From the NCBI GenBank assembly GCA_900317715.1, contig ONHS01000016.1, positions 1 through 53,504 of the forward strand: a DNA stretch of 53,504 nt, written 5' to 3'. The notes under the pieces were generated by a model that saw nothing but the letters and a program-made list of their open reading frames with translations, was not told where the DNA came from and searched no databases. This DNA is from an uncultured Bacteroidales bacterium. Lineage in GTDB: Bacteria > Bacteroidota > Bacteroidia > Bacteroidales > WCHB1-69. This document shows positions 1 through 9,206 of this stretch, piece by piece. The first letter of the stretch is position 1; the number at the start of each line of letters is the position of its first letter. The translations under genes were made by a program, and so were the position numbers.

Positions 1-37
1 TTCATCGTCTTTCATCGTCCTTCCTCATTCCTCCCCC
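1..37. repeat. End of a degenerate tandem-word block
   Basis: Repeated TTCATCGTC-type words. On the minus strand these read GACGATGAA, the same word found after the DPP-IV gene (6720-6800) and the malic enzyme gene. The block lies just past the 3' end of the first minus-strand gene. Bases 38-86 hold nothing I recognise. Confidence 0.6.
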
Positions 38-86
38 CTTCGCCCGGCAAAAATAACATTTTTCCGTTACACGGTAGGCCGCAAAA

Positions 87-3047
87 TCACAACACCGTAA
101 CGAATCCCGTGAGCCGGTGGCTCTTCCCGTCGCGGTCGGTGCAGATGATCAGGTAACTATAGATGGTGTCCACCATCAGTTTGCCGTCTTTGCGGCCGTC
201 CCATGTGAAATTCTTGTCGTTGGAAAGATAGACCAACTCGCCCCAGCGGTTGAAAATGGAGATGCTGAAATCCCCGATTAGGCGCTGGACGTATTCGGAT
301 AGGTGAAGTACGTCGTTGAGACCGTCCGCTTTGCTGGGCGTGATGGCGTTGGGAATGTAAAGGATGAGAGGGCAGTTGGGAATTTGGAAGTACTTCACGC
401 GCTCACAGGCGTAGTTGGAGGCGGTCACACTGTAAAGTCCGCTCTGCGTTATCGTGATGAAAGGCGTTGTCTCGCCGGTGTTCCAAACATAGTTGTCGAA
501 ATCGCCCTCAACGGAGAGTACGGACTCCATAGTGGTGCAGAAATCCGGGTTGGATTCGGAGGCAGTCAATGCGGTGTCCAGCACGGTCAGGTGTAGTCTT
601 ACGAGACTGTCACATTCGTGAGAACTGAAGAAGGTCTTTTCGTAGTCCCCTGATTCTAAGAATATTTCGCCAGCCCAATCATAGCCGCCACAGGAAATGA
701 TGGTCTGGTCCGTCTCTTCTGGATGCCCGATGGAGAGTCGCAAGGTCAAGGTGCTGTCACAACCGCCCACGGAGGTGTAATGCATGGCGTAATCACCGCT
801 CTCAGTATAGGTTTCGCCCTCCCAGACGTATTGTTCACAAGCCCTTTTTTCTATCTCTACCTCATATTTCGGGAGAATGGTCAAGTTCAAGGTCACAATG
901 CTGTCGCAGCCGTTTTCAGCGGTCAGCGTGCGCGTGGCGGTGTAAGTCTCGGAACCCGCCAATGTGTTGGCACTGAGTTCAAAACCGCTCTCCGCATAGT
1001 CTCTTCCGGCACATACCACATCGTTGAGAATCGAGTTCGACGATTCCAAAGCCACCACTTCCACCGTGTCGCTGCTTTGGCATAAGGTGGTGAAACCGCT
1101 CATCAGACTGGCGGTCAGAGAGTAAATCCCTGGGGTGTTTACTGTGATTTGCGGGGTGTGAGCACCTGTGCTCCAATGATATACGTGGTTGTTGAATGAA
1201 CTATCGGCACCCAACGTTATACTTTGACCGTCGCAGAGGACTTGCGTCTCCCCAAGCTCCACCTCGGGCATTTCATGGACGGTTATGGTAACGGTAGTAT
1301 CGTAATGGCATCCGAAATCATCGATGACATTCAGCACAAAGGGTTGGTCGCCAGCTTCCTGAGGTTGCAGCGTAGTGCCGCTAATAACCTGATTCCCTGT
1401 AAAATAGAGAGAATCCACCGTCACCGTGTAATCCCATTGGCTCGGCAGCAACTGCGGGTTTAAGGCCAGCTCCCACTCCACCAGATAGCCGTTGTCTTCT
1501 TGATACAAATCTTGCACCTGAATGTACCAGTTGCCGTTTAACGGACAGCCAACCAGTGTGTTGAAGCTTTGATAAGGGTGATAAACCTGCGTCATGGCGG
1601 CCACGTTGGTGGAATCCACGCTGTAAGAGTGGGTGTTGTCGCCAAAAAGGTCATAATTGCTGTTGTCCCAGTGCCCGTTGTAGTGACTGTGAATGTTGTC
1701 GGGATGGAAGAAACCACCGTTGGCAGTGGCATATTGGTAGCCGAGTGTGGTGTTGTTCGACCAGACGTAATTCCATGGGTTGCCCATAGGGTTCAAAGAC
1801 GCATTGCAACTTCCTCCATCGGGACGGTAAGCACTGCCCAGGTTGACCCGGAACAGAAAGTCGTCCCCGTGCCATCCATAGTTGAGATTGGGGTGGGGGA
1901 GGATGGTGCTGGAACTGCCGTTGGGACAGAAAATGTCAATCTTAAGGTCTTCAATGGCAGAATGTTCCATCTTGATGCGTACATAGAGGATGTCGTTGGC
2001 ATTGGATAAGGTGGCATTCGGGGCGAAGTTCGTGAAAGTGACGTTGGAACGGTAATAGAGACCGTAGGGCGGACAGTTTTCACCGTCGGGCAGGAACACG
2101 GTGTCGTGGACCTCAAGCGAGGCCGGCAGCGTATATCCCACCTCCTGAAGCACAATATGGCTGTTGTTGTCGTAGCTAATGGACGGCGTAAAGGTCTGTC
2201 CCGTACATAGTTGCGGCATCGCATGGAGCGTTTTGATGGGGTTATCGGACGTGCGCACACGGAACGTGATGGGTTGTTGCGCTGGACAGAATAGCGTGTC
2301 GGTCGCCAAAATGATGACTTCGTGACCCATGCCGCTCGTGAAAAGGTGCGTCACCGAGTCCATACCCGTGCCCGACTGTTGCGTGTTCGCCTCCAACTGC
2401 CACGTGAAATGCGAAGTTCCGTCGCGCTGCACATAACCTCCGCTCGAACTGCTGGAATAAACCCCGTTTACGGCAAGATGCAACGCCTCGTCAGGACATA
2501 AGTCAATATAATAGTATTGATCCGATGGGTTCAAGTAGGGAATATGCGAACAATGGGCGGTGTCTAAGACAATTTGGAACGGATTGCAGGCGGACGCGCA
2601 AGAGGTGTGCAGCTGGAATCCCGCGCCGTGGTTACTGACGGTGGAGGAAAAACTGCTGGTCTTGAATCGTAAAGTGAGCGCACCCGAAGCATTGTTTTCA
2701 GTGGCCATCACCGTGTTGTTGTAGAGGGAAGTGCTGTAGGTGCTGTTGTTCAGGGCCGCCAGCTGGGTTCCGGAAGTCGTGGCCCCATCGTAAATGTACA
2801 AAGTGTCGCTCTGATGAATGTCAATGGTGAGGATTTCGATCGCAACGCGCCCTTGGTTGGCACTAGGATAGATGGTCAGCGTGTAATTATGGGAAGGACC
2901 GTAGTGGCTAGAAGCTCCTCCGTCGTCATATATGTAAAGGTCACAACCCGTTATGGTGCTCTGACTGCCAATGTTCACACTCGTTTGCGCAAGTGTGAAG
3001 ACACTCAGAACCAGCAAGTTGAGGATGATAATGACGACTTTTTTCAT
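87..3047 (-). CDS. Secreted multidomain T9SS type B sorting-domain protein
   Basis: A 986-residue exported protein, probably fixed to the cell surface or released by the type IX secretion system. An N-terminal signal peptide (about residues 1-20, MKK start, hydrophobic core, LAQ end) precedes a CUB-like domain (about 22-150). A region resembling a proprotein convertase P domain follows (about 345-540, with DLKIDIFCPNG and WYIQVQDLYQED stretches). Ig/PKD-like segments come next (about 590-690), then three repeats ending in a CDSxVxLxLT pattern (about 700-835). The last ~90 residues are a type B T9SS signal (gliding-motility C-terminal type): NAITPSKADGLND, IFNRWGELVY and FTWDGRKDG. No catalytic motif was seen, so adhesion or matrix binding is an inference. 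The start is supported by the minus-strand -7 box at 3073-3080, 26 bases upstream. Confidence 0.88.
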   Translation of the reverse strand: MKKVVIIILNLLVLSVFTLAQTSVNIGSQSTITGCDLYIYDDGGASSHYGPSHNYTLTIYPSANQGRVAIEILTIDIHQSDTLYIYDGATTSGTQLAALNNSTYSTSLYNNTVMATENNASGALTLRFKTSSFSSTVSNHGAGFQLHTSCASACNPFQIVLDTAHCSHIPYLNPSDQYYYIDLCPDEALHLAVNGVYSSSSSGGYVQRDGTSHFTWQLEANTQQSGTGMDSVTHLFTSGMGHEVIILATDTLFCPAQQPITFRVRTSDNPIKTLHAMPQLCTGQTFTPSISYDNNSHIVLQEVGYTLPASLEVHDTVFLPDGENCPPYGLYYRSNVTFTNFAPNATLSNANDILYVRIKMEHSAIEDLKIDIFCPNGSSSTILPHPNLNYGWHGDDFLFRVNLGSAYRPDGGSCNASLNPMGNPWNYVWSNNTTLGYQYATANGGFFHPDNIHSHYNGHWDNSNYDLFGDNTHSYSVDSTNVAAMTQVYHPYQSFNTLVGCPLNGNWYIQVQDLYQEDNGYLVEWELALNPQLLPSQWDYTVTVDSLYFTGNQVISGTTLQPQEAGDQPFVLNVIDDFGCHYDTTVTITVHEMPEVELGETQVLCDGQSITLGADSSFNNHVYHWSTGAHTPQITVNTPGIYSLTASLMSGFTTLCQSSDTVEVVALESSNSILNDVVCAGRDYAESGFELSANTLAGSETYTATRTLTAENGCDSIVTLNLTILPKYEVEIEKRACEQYVWEGETYTESGDYAMHYTSVGGCDSTLTLRLSIGHPEETDQTIISCGGYDWAGEIFLESGDYEKTFFSSHECDSLVRLHLTVLDTALTASESNPDFCTTMESVLSVEGDFDNYVWNTGETTPFITITQSGLYSVTASNYACERVKYFQIPNCPLILYIPNAITPSKADGLNDVLHLSEYVQRLIGDFSISIFNRWGELVYLSNDKNFTWDGRKDGKLMVDTIYSYLIICTDRDGKSHRLTGFVTVL

Positions 3048-3072
3048 TTAGAGGATAAATAAGAATTCGCTG

Positions 3073-3080
3073 CAAAAATA
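3073..3080 (-). promoter_or_regulatory. -7 promoter box (TATTTTTG) for the T9SS type B gene
   Basis: Minus-strand TATTTTTG matches the Bacteroidota TAnnTTTG consensus. It lies 20 bases from the plus-strand box at 3101-3108, so the two genes diverge from one short promoter region. Confidence 0.65.
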
Positions 3081-3100
3081 AAAAAATAAAGATGAAATGT

Positions 3101-3108
3101 TATCTTTG
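3101..3108 (+). promoter_or_regulatory. -7 promoter box (TATCTTTG) for the porin gene
   Basis: TATCTTTG followed by CA, 45 bases before the porin ATG at 3154. It matches TAnnTTTG exactly. Confidence 0.7.
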
Positions 3109-3153
3109 CAGAGATTTTTTTTGAAATAAAAGATATCATATAAATACTTGAAC

Positions 3154-4308
3154 ATGAGTCATTTTTACAAAATGGTAAATGGTCGTTTGGCGGCCATCTT
3201 CTTGTTTGTTACGCTTTTTGCGATTCCGATGGCGCAGGCTCAGACGGACACAATCCCCCCGAAGCTGAAAAAAGAACGGGTCTGGAAACTCAGTGATTAT
3301 CTGCAGGTTCACGGGTTTGTGGATGCCCAATACGATTACGCGTTGCAACCAGAGAATAATGGCACGATGACGAAGAAAAGTGTCATGATGCTGCGTCGCG
3401 CCCGTTTCGAGTTTACCGGACAGTTTCATCCTATGTTGGACTTCCGTTTGCAGGCCGATTTGGCGTTCACCCCGCGACTGTTGGATGCTTGGCTGCGCGT
3501 GAAATTCTGCAAGTACGCCCATTTGTGGATCGGCCAGATCAAGACCCCCTACACGATGGATAACTTCCTCTCTCCCTTGGACTTGGAGTTTGTGGAATTG
3601 TCGCAGTCGGTGGCGGCCTTGGCGGGCTTCAACGACATTTCTGGCATACCCGAATATGCCAACGGTATGGAAATCGGCGCGATGCTGTCAGGTACTTTGG
3701 TGGATTACAAGAAGGGAGATGAGCGCATCCCCATCCTCAACTATTACGCGGGTATCTTCGGGGGCGCGGGCATCAACATCAAGAAGGACAACCTGAGTAA
3801 AGATTTCTCCGCCCGAATCGATTTTTATCCCTTTGTCAAGAATTTCCGCCTCTCCGGCTCTGTCTATTACGGCAATTACCCGCTCTACAAGGATCGTGAC
3901 GTGCCGCGTAACCGCTGGTCCGGCGGTGCGGAGTACAAAGGCAAGCATTGGACCGCCCGCGCCGAGTATCTGCAAGGCGTGACGGGCATCGCCGAAGACG
4001 ACCCGATGACCGCCGATTCCGTCTATCTGGTGAATACCAAGGGTCTTTACGCCTTCGTCGGCTACTGGTTTTACATGGGGTGGGGGAGCAAGAGCAACGT
4101 GCAACAGCGCATCCGCCCGCTTTTCCGCTACGATTACTACGTCGGTGACAAAAACAACCCCTTCTCCAAAACCAACTACTTCTCCTTCGATCTCGAATGG
4201 TGGCCCGAAGAGCACGTCCGCGTCCACCTCGACTACACCCTCAAATGCCGCGCCGACCACAAAAAGCCGGGACATACGTTTGCCGCGAAGGTGTCAGTGC
4301 GCTTTTAG
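3154..4308 (+). CDS. OprP/OprO-like outer-membrane porin
   Basis: A 384-residue predicted outer-membrane beta-barrel of the phosphate-selective porin O/P type. A signal peptide (about residues 1-30, ending AQAQ) is followed by alternating aromatic and charged strands. The arginine-rich RRARFEFTGQ segment near residue 80 and IGQIKTPYTMDNF near 125 are typical of the family. The protein ends in F (KVSVRF*), the usual C-terminal barrel signature. An upstream in-frame TTG at 3148 is possible, but the ATG at 3154 is the better start. Substrate is unknown; phosphate selectivity cannot be assumed in this phylum. The tandem ATGAATG repeat begins directly after the TAG stop. Confidence 0.85.
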   Translation: MSHFYKMVNGRLAAIFLFVTLFAIPMAQAQTDTIPPKLKKERVWKLSDYLQVHGFVDAQYDYALQPENNGTMTKKSVMMLRRARFEFTGQFHPMLDFRLQADLAFTPRLLDAWLRVKFCKYAHLWIGQIKTPYTMDNFLSPLDLEFVELSQSVAALAGFNDISGIPEYANGMEIGAMLSGTLVDYKKGDERIPILNYYAGIFGGAGINIKKDNLSKDFSARIDFYPFVKNFRLSGSVYYGNYPLYKDRDVPRNRWSGGAEYKGKHWTARAEYLQGVTGIAEDDPMTADSVYLVNTKGLYAFVGYWFYMGWGSKSNVQQRIRPLFRYDYYVGDKNNPFSKTNYFSFDLEWWPEEHVRVHLDYTLKCRADHKKPGHTFAAKVSVRF

Positions 4309-4466
<158 letters not shown>

Positions 4467-4481
4467 TATTTGTTTTTTTTA

Positions 4482-4489
4482 TATCTTTG
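4482..4489 (+). promoter_or_regulatory. -7 promoter box (TATCTTTG) for the DPP-IV gene
   Basis: TATCTTTGCC in an AT-rich stretch, 28 bases before the chosen ATG (4518) and just after the AACTACT repeats. Confidence 0.7.
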
Positions 4490-4517
4490 CCGATTGTTTT
4501 TTAGGAAAAATGTCCCT

Positions 4518-6710
4518 ATGAAAAAGTATGTATTCTTTACGCTAATTTTCACATTTTTAGGAATTTGCGGATTTGCACAAACCAAGAAAATCACTGTCGA
4601 AGATATTTGGGAGAAATACAAATTCTACCCAAGAGGGGTGGCGGGTTATACTGCTATGCCCGTGAGCGATGATTATACGGTGGTCAAACGCGCCGGCATC
4701 GAGCGTCATCATTTCAGCGATGGCTCCGTGGCGGGCATCATCCTCTCCCATGAGGATTTGACCGCTGCCAGCAAGGGCAAACTCAGTGTGGCGGGCATCA
4801 GCGACTACAGCTTCTCCGCCGATGAGAAGAAAATCATGCTCGCCTTCGATCAGGAAAGCATCTACAGACGTTCCTCTTTGGCACATTATTATCTCTATGA
4901 TATTGACAGCAAGAAGCTTACGCCTATTTCCGATACGGCTTACATGCTCCGTTTCGCGGAACTTTCCAAGGATGGCACCAAGGTGCTTTTCGCCAAGGAT
5001 TGTGACCTTTACTATCAGGATTTGACCACGGGCAAGGTGACGCAAATCACCCGCGATGGCAACCCCAACCACATCCTCAACGGCTTTGCCGACTGGGTGT
5101 ATGAGGAGGAACTCGACATGTCGCAGGCCGCCTCTTTCTCGCCCGATGGCAGCAAAATCGCTTACCTCCGTTTCGATGAGAGCCGCGTGAAGGAATACAC
5201 CATCCCAATGTACGATAATTTGTATCCTACTGATTTCAAGTACAAATACCCGAAGGCTGGTGAAGACAACTCCCTCGTGGAGGTCCACATTTACGACCTC
5301 GCCACAGGCACCGACACTCGTCTCAACCTGGGCGACAACACCAACTGCTACTTCCCGCGTGTATATTGGCTGCCCAACAGTCGCGATGCCATCGTCCTGA
5401 AGCTCAACCGCCATCAAAACCAGCTCGACTTCATCCGCTATAACACTGTTACTAAAGCGCAAGACATTGTCTATCATGATGTTAATGAGAAATGGCTGGA
5501 TGTTACCGACAACTACTACTTCCTGCAGGATAACAACTCCATGATTGTCACCTCCGAGCGCAACGGCTTCAACCACATCTACAAGGTGACCTTTGGCGGC
5601 GAAATCAAGCAGCTGACCAATGGCGAATGGGAAGTGAATGAAATTCAGTATGTTAACGAAGCCAAAAAGCAGATTTACTACCTCTCGAATGAATCGGGCG
5701 TGCTCAATCGTGACCTCTACGTCATCAATTATGATGGCAAAAAGCAAAAGAAACAACAGCTTCTGACTGCCGGCAACGGTTGGGCGAGTACGGAGTTCTG
5801 CCCGAACGGCAACTACTACCGTCTGCAATATTCCGACCTGAACACGCTTCCGAAATACACCATCAACGATAAGACTGGCAAGGAGTTGCGTGTGCTTAAT
5901 GATAATCAGAACATCCAGAACATTATGAACGATTACGGTTTCGTGAAACGCGAAATCATCAGCTTCACCACCGAAGACGGTGTGACGTTGTACGGATGGA
6001 TGATGAAACCCGCCAACTTCGACCCCAACAAGAAGTATCCCGTGATGATGAACTGCTACGGCGGTCCTGGTTCTCAGCAAGTGATGAACGCCTACAGCAG
6101 CTCGATGGATCTCGCCTTCTATCAGATGTTGGCGCAACACGGCTATATCAGCGTCTGCTTCGACGGACGTGGCACAGCCACCCGTGGCGATGCCTTCAAG
6201 AAGGTGATCTACCAGCAAATGGGCAAATATGAGGCCATCGACCAGATTGCCGCTGCCAACTGGCTCAAGAAGCAGTCTTACGTGGATGGCGACCGCATTG
6301 GCATCTGGGGCTGGAGCTTCGGCGGCTATCTCTCCGCACTCTCCATGTTCCGTGGCGACGGCGCCTTCAAGATGGCCATCTCCGTGGCCCCCGTCACCAA
6401 CTGGCGCTACTACGACAATATCTACACCGAACGCTTCATGCGCACCCCGCAGGAAAACCCCGACGGCTACGACCTGAACTCCCCCACCACCTACGCTAAA
6501 GACCTCAAAGGCAAATACCTGCTCATCCACGGCACCGCCGACGACAATGTCCATTTCCAGAATGCCATGGAGTTGGTGAAAGGCTTGAACGAAGCCGGCA
6601 TCGAGTACGACCAGTTCTTCTTCCCCAACAAGAACCACTTCATTATGGGAGGAAACACGAGGACGTATTTGTATAATAAGCTGGCGAAGTACATCCTGGA
6701 GAACCTGTAG
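4518..6710 (+). CDS. S9 family peptidase, dipeptidyl peptidase IV type
   Basis: A 730-residue serine exopeptidase expected to release X-Pro dipeptides in the periplasm. The signal peptide (MKKYVFFTLIFTFLGICGFA) precedes an eight-bladed DPP-IV beta-propeller domain (about 60-470) that contains the substrate-amine-binding stretch DWVYEEEL. The C-terminal alpha/beta hydrolase has GWSFGG with nucleophile Ser600, Asp675 in HGTADDNVHF and His707 in NKNHF. The spacing of these residues (75 and 32) is close to that of mammalian DPP-IV (78 and 32). The ATG at 4518 is chosen over in-frame upstream codons because it starts the signal peptide and lies properly downstream of the -7 box. ATGAATG repeats begin directly after the TAG stop, as they do after the porin. 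Confidence 0.93.
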   Translation: MKKYVFFTLIFTFLGICGFAQTKKITVEDIWEKYKFYPRGVAGYTAMPVSDDYTVVKRAGIERHHFSDGSVAGIILSHEDLTAASKGKLSVAGISDYSFSADEKKIMLAFDQESIYRRSSLAHYYLYDIDSKKLTPISDTAYMLRFAELSKDGTKVLFAKDCDLYYQDLTTGKVTQITRDGNPNHILNGFADWVYEEELDMSQAASFSPDGSKIAYLRFDESRVKEYTIPMYDNLYPTDFKYKYPKAGEDNSLVEVHIYDLATGTDTRLNLGDNTNCYFPRVYWLPNSRDAIVLKLNRHQNQLDFIRYNTVTKAQDIVYHDVNEKWLDVTDNYYFLQDNNSMIVTSERNGFNHIYKVTFGGEIKQLTNGEWEVNEIQYVNEAKKQIYYLSNESGVLNRDLYVINYDGKKQKKQQLLTAGNGWASTEFCPNGNYYRLQYSDLNTLPKYTINDKTGKELRVLNDNQNIQNIMNDYGFVKREIISFTTEDGVTLYGWMMKPANFDPNKKYPVMMNCYGGPGSQQVMNAYSSSMDLAFYQMLAQHGYISVCFDGRGTATRGDAFKKVIYQQMGKYEAIDQIAAANWLKKQSYVDGDRIGIWGWSFGGYLSALSMFRGDGAFKMAISVAPVTNWRYYDNIYTERFMRTPQENPDGYDLNSPTTYAKDLKGKYLLIHGTADDNVHFQNAMELVKGLNEAGIEYDQFFFPNKNHFIMGGNTRTYLYNKLAKYILENL

Positions 6711-6712
6711 AA

Positions 6713-6905
6713 ATGATGAATGATGAATAACGATGAATAACGATGAAAGACGATGAAAGACGATGAAAGTACGATGAAATACGATGAAGAATGATGAATG
6801 ACGAAAGTACTTACACATAACTGCTAACTACTAAGTACTAACTGCTAACTATCAATGCCTCGTAAACCGTAAACAGTAAAAAGCGACAACCTGAAACAGT
6901 CGCAA
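6713..6905 (+). repeat. Intergenic tandem-word block (ATGAATG, ACGATGAAAG, AACTGCT, GTAAACC)
   Basis: The order is ATGATGAATG, then roughly 10-base ACGATGAAAG units, then AACTGCT/AACTACT (about 6819-6855), then CGTAAACCGTAAACAG (6863-6880). This is the same order, in the direction of the upstream gene, as the block after the porin. From 6905 to 6954 there are only scattered words. No gene is seen. Confidence 0.8.
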
Positions 6906-6954
6906 ATTATTAACCCGTCAACTCGGATCAGTCGTAAGACTAAAAAGTGACAAC

Positions 6955-7137
6955 CTAAATCAGCGAATCACATGCAGACCTTTTCCAGTTCTCGTTGACA
7001 ATGGACGACATCTTCTTCACTTTTTTACTTCCGTCCAGGAATGCATATAGGAGTTCAAAACCGTCTTCTATTTTCACATAAACGTTGATGATCTCATCAG
7101 GATATTGCTGGTTGAAACGTTCTGACACGTACTCCAT
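6955..7137 (-). CDS. Small hypothetical protein (60 aa)
   Basis: A 60-residue open frame at the distal end of the minus-strand unknown operon, 29 bases after the preceding small membrane gene. It reads as a mixed alpha/beta domain (VNVYVKIEDGFELLYAF-like core) with no motif I recognise. It could be a genuine last gene or the remains of a longer one, since several upstream neighbours are frameshifted. Confidence 0.45.
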   Translation of the reverse strand: MEYVSERFNQQYPDEIINVYVKIEDGFELLYAFLDGSKKVKKMSSIVNENWKRSACDSLI

Positions 7138-7166
7138 ATGGAATGTCTAGAATAGTAACCCATAAT

Positions 7167-7403
7167 CTATGATGTTCGTTTGTGACTAAATGATATTCGT
7201 CCACCAAGCAGCATGCCACACAGAATCTCTAATCCCCATGCTTGAAGGAAGGTGATTTCTGGAAGTTTGAAAAGTCTTGGTAGCAGCCAATTCCAGAGGA
7301 GTTGTACAGGCCAAGCGAAGAGTAAAGATAATGCTAACCCTATTAGGAGGGCTGCTAAGCATCCTAATAATATTGTTTGGTAGGAGTCATTAAGGCGATT
7401 CAT
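7167..7403 (-). CDS. Small two-helix membrane protein (78 aa)
   Basis: A 78-residue protein with two hydrophobic helices: about residues 10-32 (TILLGCLAALLIGLALSLLF) and about 52-67. Between them is a WPVQLLWNWLLPRLF amphipathic segment. Short membrane proteins of this kind recur in Bacteroidota, but no function is known to me. It starts 5 bases after the preceding minus-strand frame ends, consistent with co-transcription. Confidence 0.6.
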   Translation of the reverse strand: MNRLNDSYQTILLGCLAALLIGLALSLLFAWPVQLLWNWLLPRLFKLPEITFLQAWGLEILCGMLLGGRISFSHKRTS

Positions 7404-7408
7404 TGTTT

Positions 7409-7682
7409 CTATTTCTTTTTGTTCTTGTTTCTCTTTTTCCTTGTTATTTTCTCAAATCTTTCCTTATAACGTTTCATGAACTTCTCGTGCTCCTCGTAGT
7501 ACTCATAATATTGCTGTCCGAAGCTGTTGATACCATCGAGCGCTTCTTTGGAGAAGATGTTTTCGTATGGGATTCCGAGGGCGTGGAAGCAGTTCTCCAT
7601 CAAACTCCATCTTCTCGTTGTAGAAGTGGCAGCCTGCCCGCAGGTTTTTCGGTTTGTTTTGAATTTTAAGATCTTGTATGGT
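7409..7682 (-). pseudogene. Probable frameshifted small gene
   Basis: The intact 3' part (from ATG 7600) encodes 63 residues (MENCFHALGIPYENIF, ending in a lysine-rich tail). Just upstream, in another frame, lies a coding-like stretch (NLRAGCHFYNEKMEF) that runs into it, suggesting one protein split by an indel near 7600-7605. Alternatively the gene simply starts at ATG 7600. Function is unknown. It sits in the same operon-like series as its neighbours. Confidence 0.4.
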
Positions 7683-7903
7683 CTATTTGTTAGTTTGATT
7701 GGTAGATCCTAATGCCTTGAGAAAGCCCTCAGTTTTGCCCATGCTCATGTGAGAGCTTTTCTGTCGGGCTAATTCTACTTGTTCCTCATCAGTTGGCTTG
7801 CGCTCTCGGAAGATGTTGATGTACTCATTATTTCTCGGAGGTTCATCTTATAATCTGGCCAGCCTTGAAAGTCGTAGCAGACTATGTCTTCGCTTTTTCT
7901 CAT
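7683..7903 (-). pseudogene. Frameshifted small gene coupled by ATGA overlap (about 73 aa)
   Basis: The ATG (7903-7901) overlaps the TGA of the preceding gene, a classic translational-coupling arrangement. The first frame reads MRKSEDIVCYDFQGWPDYK. At about 7836-7850 the coding-like sequence passes to another frame (NNEYINIFRERKPTDEEQ, then SSHMSMGKTEGFLKALG) and stops at 7683. The total length of 221 bases is one short of a multiple of three, as expected from a single-base deletion or a sequencing error. No family recognised. Confidence 0.5.
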
Positions 7904-8600
7904 GATACATTCTCGACATTATCCTCAACAATGCATTCCTCGTTGATGGACCAGGCGGCCCAAGGCTCGATGCGGAATTTGTTGATGGGGCGCTTGACCT
8001 TTTTGTATTTTAAGTTGCCTTCACCGGAGAAGTCGTATTGCCAGGCTTCGAAGTAGGGGATGAGTTCCTCTTTGCCGTTGAAGAGGGTGCGGCAGACCTT
8101 GTGGCAAGGCGTGTAGAAAAAGGAGGCGAGGGCATCCCAACCCAGATAGTCGTCAATGCTCGCCATGGGCCAGAAATGGGTGTCTTTCTTCTCGTTGCCG
8201 TCTCTTAATGATGTGGCGTATTCGATATGGCCATCGTTGTTGATGACGACTTCGATACGCTTGTGCTCTAGGAGTTTTTCCACAGTTTCGATGTCGTTTT
8301 CGGTGATGAAGGTGAGGAACAGGTCCATCGGGCTGTGTATTTCTTCCAAGTAGTATGGCATACGGAAGTTGAAATCCTGGAATTGCAGATGCATGGCGAT
8401 TTGAGGAACTCGCAGAAGGCATTCACGAGTGCACGGAATTCGTCTGAACCGAACTCTATGTCCATGAACTGGCGATAGCGTTCGAGTTCGCTATAGCCTT
8501 TTCTTCCAACGTTATCGGTCATGCCCATGGCATAGCGATACGACATCCAGGCAAGAGCCTCTTTGTATAGATTGTCTTTCTTTGTAACTTGCTTATTCAT
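7900..8600 (-). pseudogene. Frameshifted hypothetical gene (about 233 aa if restored)
   Basis: The start ATG (8600-8598) overlaps the TGA of the 175-residue gene upstream. Frame one encodes about 68 residues (KDNLYKEALAWMSYRY, ending near FCEFLKSP). At about 8393-8400 the coding-like sequence continues in another frame (MHLQFQDFNFRMPYYLEE, then WPMASIDDYLGWDALASFFY) to 7900. One missing base at the junction would join both parts. Two separate genes overlapping by 127 bases is the less likely alternative, because the overlap part of frame one looks like a shadow. Function is unknown. Confidence 0.5.
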
Positions 8601-9124
8601 AATGCGTCTGATATCGATTTGGCGTTAAAGAATTGCATCATTTGGTTGAAGACTCGGGCGAAGAAGGCATCGATGTCTTTGTGTCCAGGCTGATGGGTTA
8701 GGAATTCTTCAAGGGTGACCCAACGGCTGAAAGGGGCCTCATTGTGCGGTAAGTCTTCTGGCCCTAGAAGAAAACCGTATTTGACGTCCTGAAGACGATA
8801 TAGGACTCCGCGTTCCTTGATACAGAGAACCAATGCGCCATTATTGTTGTCGCAATGGTGGAATACCTTCTGGCAGTCCTCAAGTTGTGTAAAATCGAAG
8901 CAGGAATAGTCCTGTTGCAGCTCATCTAGCTCATCCGTTTTGGGAACGGCTGAAGTGAAAAATTCCTGTTTCTCTTTGCCAACACCGATGTACTGCCCGG
9001 AGAGGATGTTGAGCAGCAAGACGGGCATGATTTTGCCGTAGCCCCATTGGAGGTGATAGACTTTGTTGAGGCGGGCGCCACTGCGGCCCTCGACTTGTAA
9101 TAAGAAGTTTGTTCGTTGTCCCAT
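8597..9124 (-). CDS. Hypothetical protein, first gene of the unknown operon (175 aa)
   Basis: A 175-residue soluble protein beginning MGQRTNFLLQVEGRSG, with a conserved-looking VYHLQWGYGKIMPVLLL stretch (about residues 22-39). I recognise no domain. It is the first gene of a minus-strand series joined by ATGA overlaps. A 32-bp motif upstream (9152-9183) is also found in front of the adjacent RNA ligase gene, so the two are probably co-regulated. A role linked to RNA repair or stress is an inference from this context only. Confidence 0.7.
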   Translation of the reverse strand: MGQRTNFLLQVEGRSGARLNKVYHLQWGYGKIMPVLLLNILSGQYIGVGKEKQEFFTSAVPKTDELDELQQDYSCFDFTQLEDCQKVFHHCDNNNGALVLCIKERGVLYRLQDVKYGFLLGPEDLPHNEAPFSRWVTLEEFLTHQPGHKDIDAFFARVFNQMMQFFNAKSISDAL

Positions 9125-9151
9125 AATGATATTGTTTTGTTCGACTTTCTA

Positions 9152-9183
9152 CCTATATGTATGGAAAAACCAGAAATGTTACA
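9152..9183 (-). promoter_or_regulatory. 32-bp upstream motif, copy 1 (shared with RNA ligase gene)
   Basis: On the minus strand it starts TGTAACATTTC and ends CCATACATATAGG. It ends 27 bases before the ATG of the 175-residue gene. Copy 2 (10367-10398) differs at two of 32 positions and lies 29 bases before the RNA ligase ATG. No TAnnTTTG box is present. TGTAAC with an AT-rich element about 16 bases later would suit an alternative (ECF-type) sigma factor, which is an inference. Confidence 0.6.
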
Positions 9184-9206
9184 CACAGGAATCTAAAATT
9201 TGCATT

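Noticed and set aside
4557..6818. Minus-strand open frame of 753 codons opposite the DPP-IV gene
   Set aside because: It is antisense to a gene with complete catalytic motifs, its product is a Val/His-rich shadow composition, and its first part is made of repeat words.
7403..7669. Plus-strand 88-codon hydrophobic frame
   Set aside because: It is antisense to the minus-strand small genes; its hydrophobicity comes from the complement of a lysine-rich tail.
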